Assembly (NCBI RefSeq): GCF_000600335.2
Contig: NZ_KK088593.1
Coordinates: forward strand, 98,408 to 162,407
Direction of reading: 5' to 3'
Length of the DNA stretch: 64,000 bases
DNA from: Rubellimicrobium mesophilum DSM 19309
GTDB lineage: Bacteria > Pseudomonadota > Alphaproteobacteria > Rhodobacterales > Rhodobacteraceae
This document shows positions 63,102 to 64,000 of this stretch, one piece after another (positions within the stretch are counted from its first letter, which is position 1; every line of letters starts with the position of its first letter). Below the pieces are notes generated by a model, which did not search any database, was not told the origin of the DNA, and saw only the letters and a list, made by a program, of their open reading frames with translations. The translations under genes were made by a program, and so were the position numbers.

Positions 63102-64000
63102 ATGATCCCACGATCCATTCGCGCCAGCACGGCGCTCGTTGCGACGCTCTCGCTGTTCCTGCCCGAGTTGACCCAAGTCTCGGCGGCTTGGGCGCAGGGG
63201 GCGCCGCAGCAGGGCGACAGGATGCGGCTCTGCCTGGGAGAGGGCTCCATCGACCAGCGCCAGCCGCCCTGCCCACGGGGCGAGCCGCGGCGTGGCACAG
63301 TGCATGTGTTCCGGGACGGTCAATGGGTCCCCCGCCCGCGCGGCCAGCAGAACCGCGCGGAGGCCGAGGCCGAGGGCGAGGACGTCGCGCCGGACGAGTC
63401 GCAGGCCGAGGACCAGCAGGCGGCGGAAGCCGAGGCCCGGGCGCAAGCGGAGGCCGATGCCCAAGCCGAGGCGGATCGGCAGGCTCGCCGCGACGCCCGG
63501 CAGCGCGCGCAGGCGGAGGAGGAGGCCCAGGCGCGTGCCGAGGAGGAGGCCCGAGCGCAGGCCGAAGCCGATGCCCAGGTCGAGGCCGACCGGCAGGCTC
63601 GCCGCGATGCCCGGCAACGTGCCCGGGCCCAGGCCGATGCGGAAGCGCAGGCGCAGGCCGATGCGGAAGCGGAGGCGCAAGCACAGGCCGACCGCGAGGC
63701 CCGGCAACGTGCCCGCGCCGAAGCCCAGGCGGCGGAAGAAGCCCAAGCCGAGGCCGAGCGCCAGGCTCGCCGCGAGGCGCGCGCCCGGCAGGAGGCCGAA
63801 GCGCAGGCCCAGGCGGATGAGGAGGCGCGCGCCCAGGCCGAGGCTGAGGCCGAAGCGGCTCGACAGGCGCTTCGGGAAGAACGGCAGCGCCTTCGGGCGC
63901 AGGCCCGGGAGGCCGAGAACGAGAGCCAGGCCGCGCGTCGCGAGGCCCGCGCCCGGGCGCGGGCCCAGGCCGACGCCGAGGCCGCCGCCGCGCTGCAGGA
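63102..64000 (+). CDS. Exported Ala/Glu/Gln/Arg-rich repeat protein (3' end cut by window)
   Basis: The frame from ATG 63102 stays open to the last base (299 complete codons). Signal peptide RASTALVATLSLFLPELTQVSAAWAQ. A short domain follows with two Cys (RLCLGEGSIDQRQPPCPRGE) and TVHVFRDGQWVPRP. From about residue 80 it is a charged coiled-coil repeat of units like AEADRQARRDARQRAQ and EEARAQAEADAQ. Such regions precede OmpA-like domains in related proteins, but none is visible here. ATG is preceded by ggagg. Confidence 0.8.
   Translation, partial: MIPRSIRASTALVATLSLFLPELTQVSAAWAQGAPQQGDRMRLCLGEGSIDQRQPPCPRGEPRRGTVHVFRDGQWVPRPRGQQNRAEAEAEGEDVAPDESQAEDQQAAEAEARAQAEADAQAEADRQARRDARQRAQAEEEAQARAEEEARAQAEADAQVEADRQARRDARQRARAQADAEAQAQADAEAEAQAQADREARQRARAEAQAAEEAQAEAERQARREARARQEAEAQAQADEEARAQAEAEAEAARQALREERQRLRAQAREAENESQAARREARARARAQADAEAAAALQ

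Overview
The window is a high-GC (roughly two thirds or more G+C by eye) chromosomal segment of an alphaproteobacterium, almost certainly of the order Rhodobacterales. The evidence is the gene content and order: dnaB / alr / mlaE-mlaF / radA / cvpA / purF, tatABC beside surE / pcm / an NlpD-like lipoprotein, glyQ / DUF6446 / glyS, a SAM-II riboswitch ahead of metZ, and several small exported families typical of that group. Genus cannot be fixed from sequence alone. No rRNA, tRNA, CRISPR array, prophage or transposase gene was seen; most of the window is housekeeping DNA.

Layout. 1-9.3 kb: 3' part of rimO, a compositionally odd orphan, a DUF1993 protein, a KefB/KefC-type K+/H+ antiporter, ExoD, a NUDIX hydrolase, gnd and the helicase hrpB. 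9.3-16.1 kb: meaB coupled to a hydrolase-like gene, an RMF-like protein beside rpmB, a YjbR protein, purD and xseA, separated by palindromic repeats. 16.1-25 kb: tandem exported paralogues, ftsY, mgtC-like, ispZ/yciB, a ubiC-like lyase, a GST, the SAM-II riboswitch with metZ, folE2, and an exported trypsin-fold protein whose catalytic triad looks lost. 25-29 kb: the glyQ-DUF6446-glyS operon, with a low-GC in-frame insertion in glyS. 29-39.2 kb: a repeat cluster, an rhlE-like helicase, osmC, a 0.9-kb hairpin-rich gene-free stretch, a deaminase, prfC, a TbpB-like lipoprotein, an atypical SDR, a frameshifted ABC ATPase and a WYL regulator with its probable operator. 39.3-47.1 kb: tatABC-DUF815 converging on surE-pcm-nlpD-like, then an SDR and exported proteins. 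47.2-56.6 kb: two runs on the minus strand, radA-cvpA-purF and alr-mlaE-mlaF, with dnaB upstream. 56.6-64 kb: a GT61-type glycosyltransferase, pyrE and pyrC, a hydrolase-like protein, gcdH, a secreted protein and the start of a long Ala/Glu/Gln/Arg-rich exported protein cut by the window end.

Functional themes. Nucleotide synthesis is well represented (purD, purF, pyrE, pyrC, folE2). So are protein synthesis and its quality control (rimO, rpmB, RMF-like, glyQ/glyS, prfC, pcm), envelope and export (tatABC, ftsY, MlaEF, ExoD, NlpD-like, alr), and DNA replication and repair (dnaB, xseA, radA, hrpB).

The least ordinary signals are: (i) two copies of an intergenic element with 15-bp inverted arms and exactly 44-nt loops (9450-9523 and 32724-32797); (ii) the low-GC insertion inside glyS; (iii) the gene-free hairpin-dense stretch at 32.1-32.7 kb; (iv) the apparent pseudoprotease at 23.3-25.1 kb; (v) a 20-residue cationic-hydrophobic mini-ORF beside osmC.
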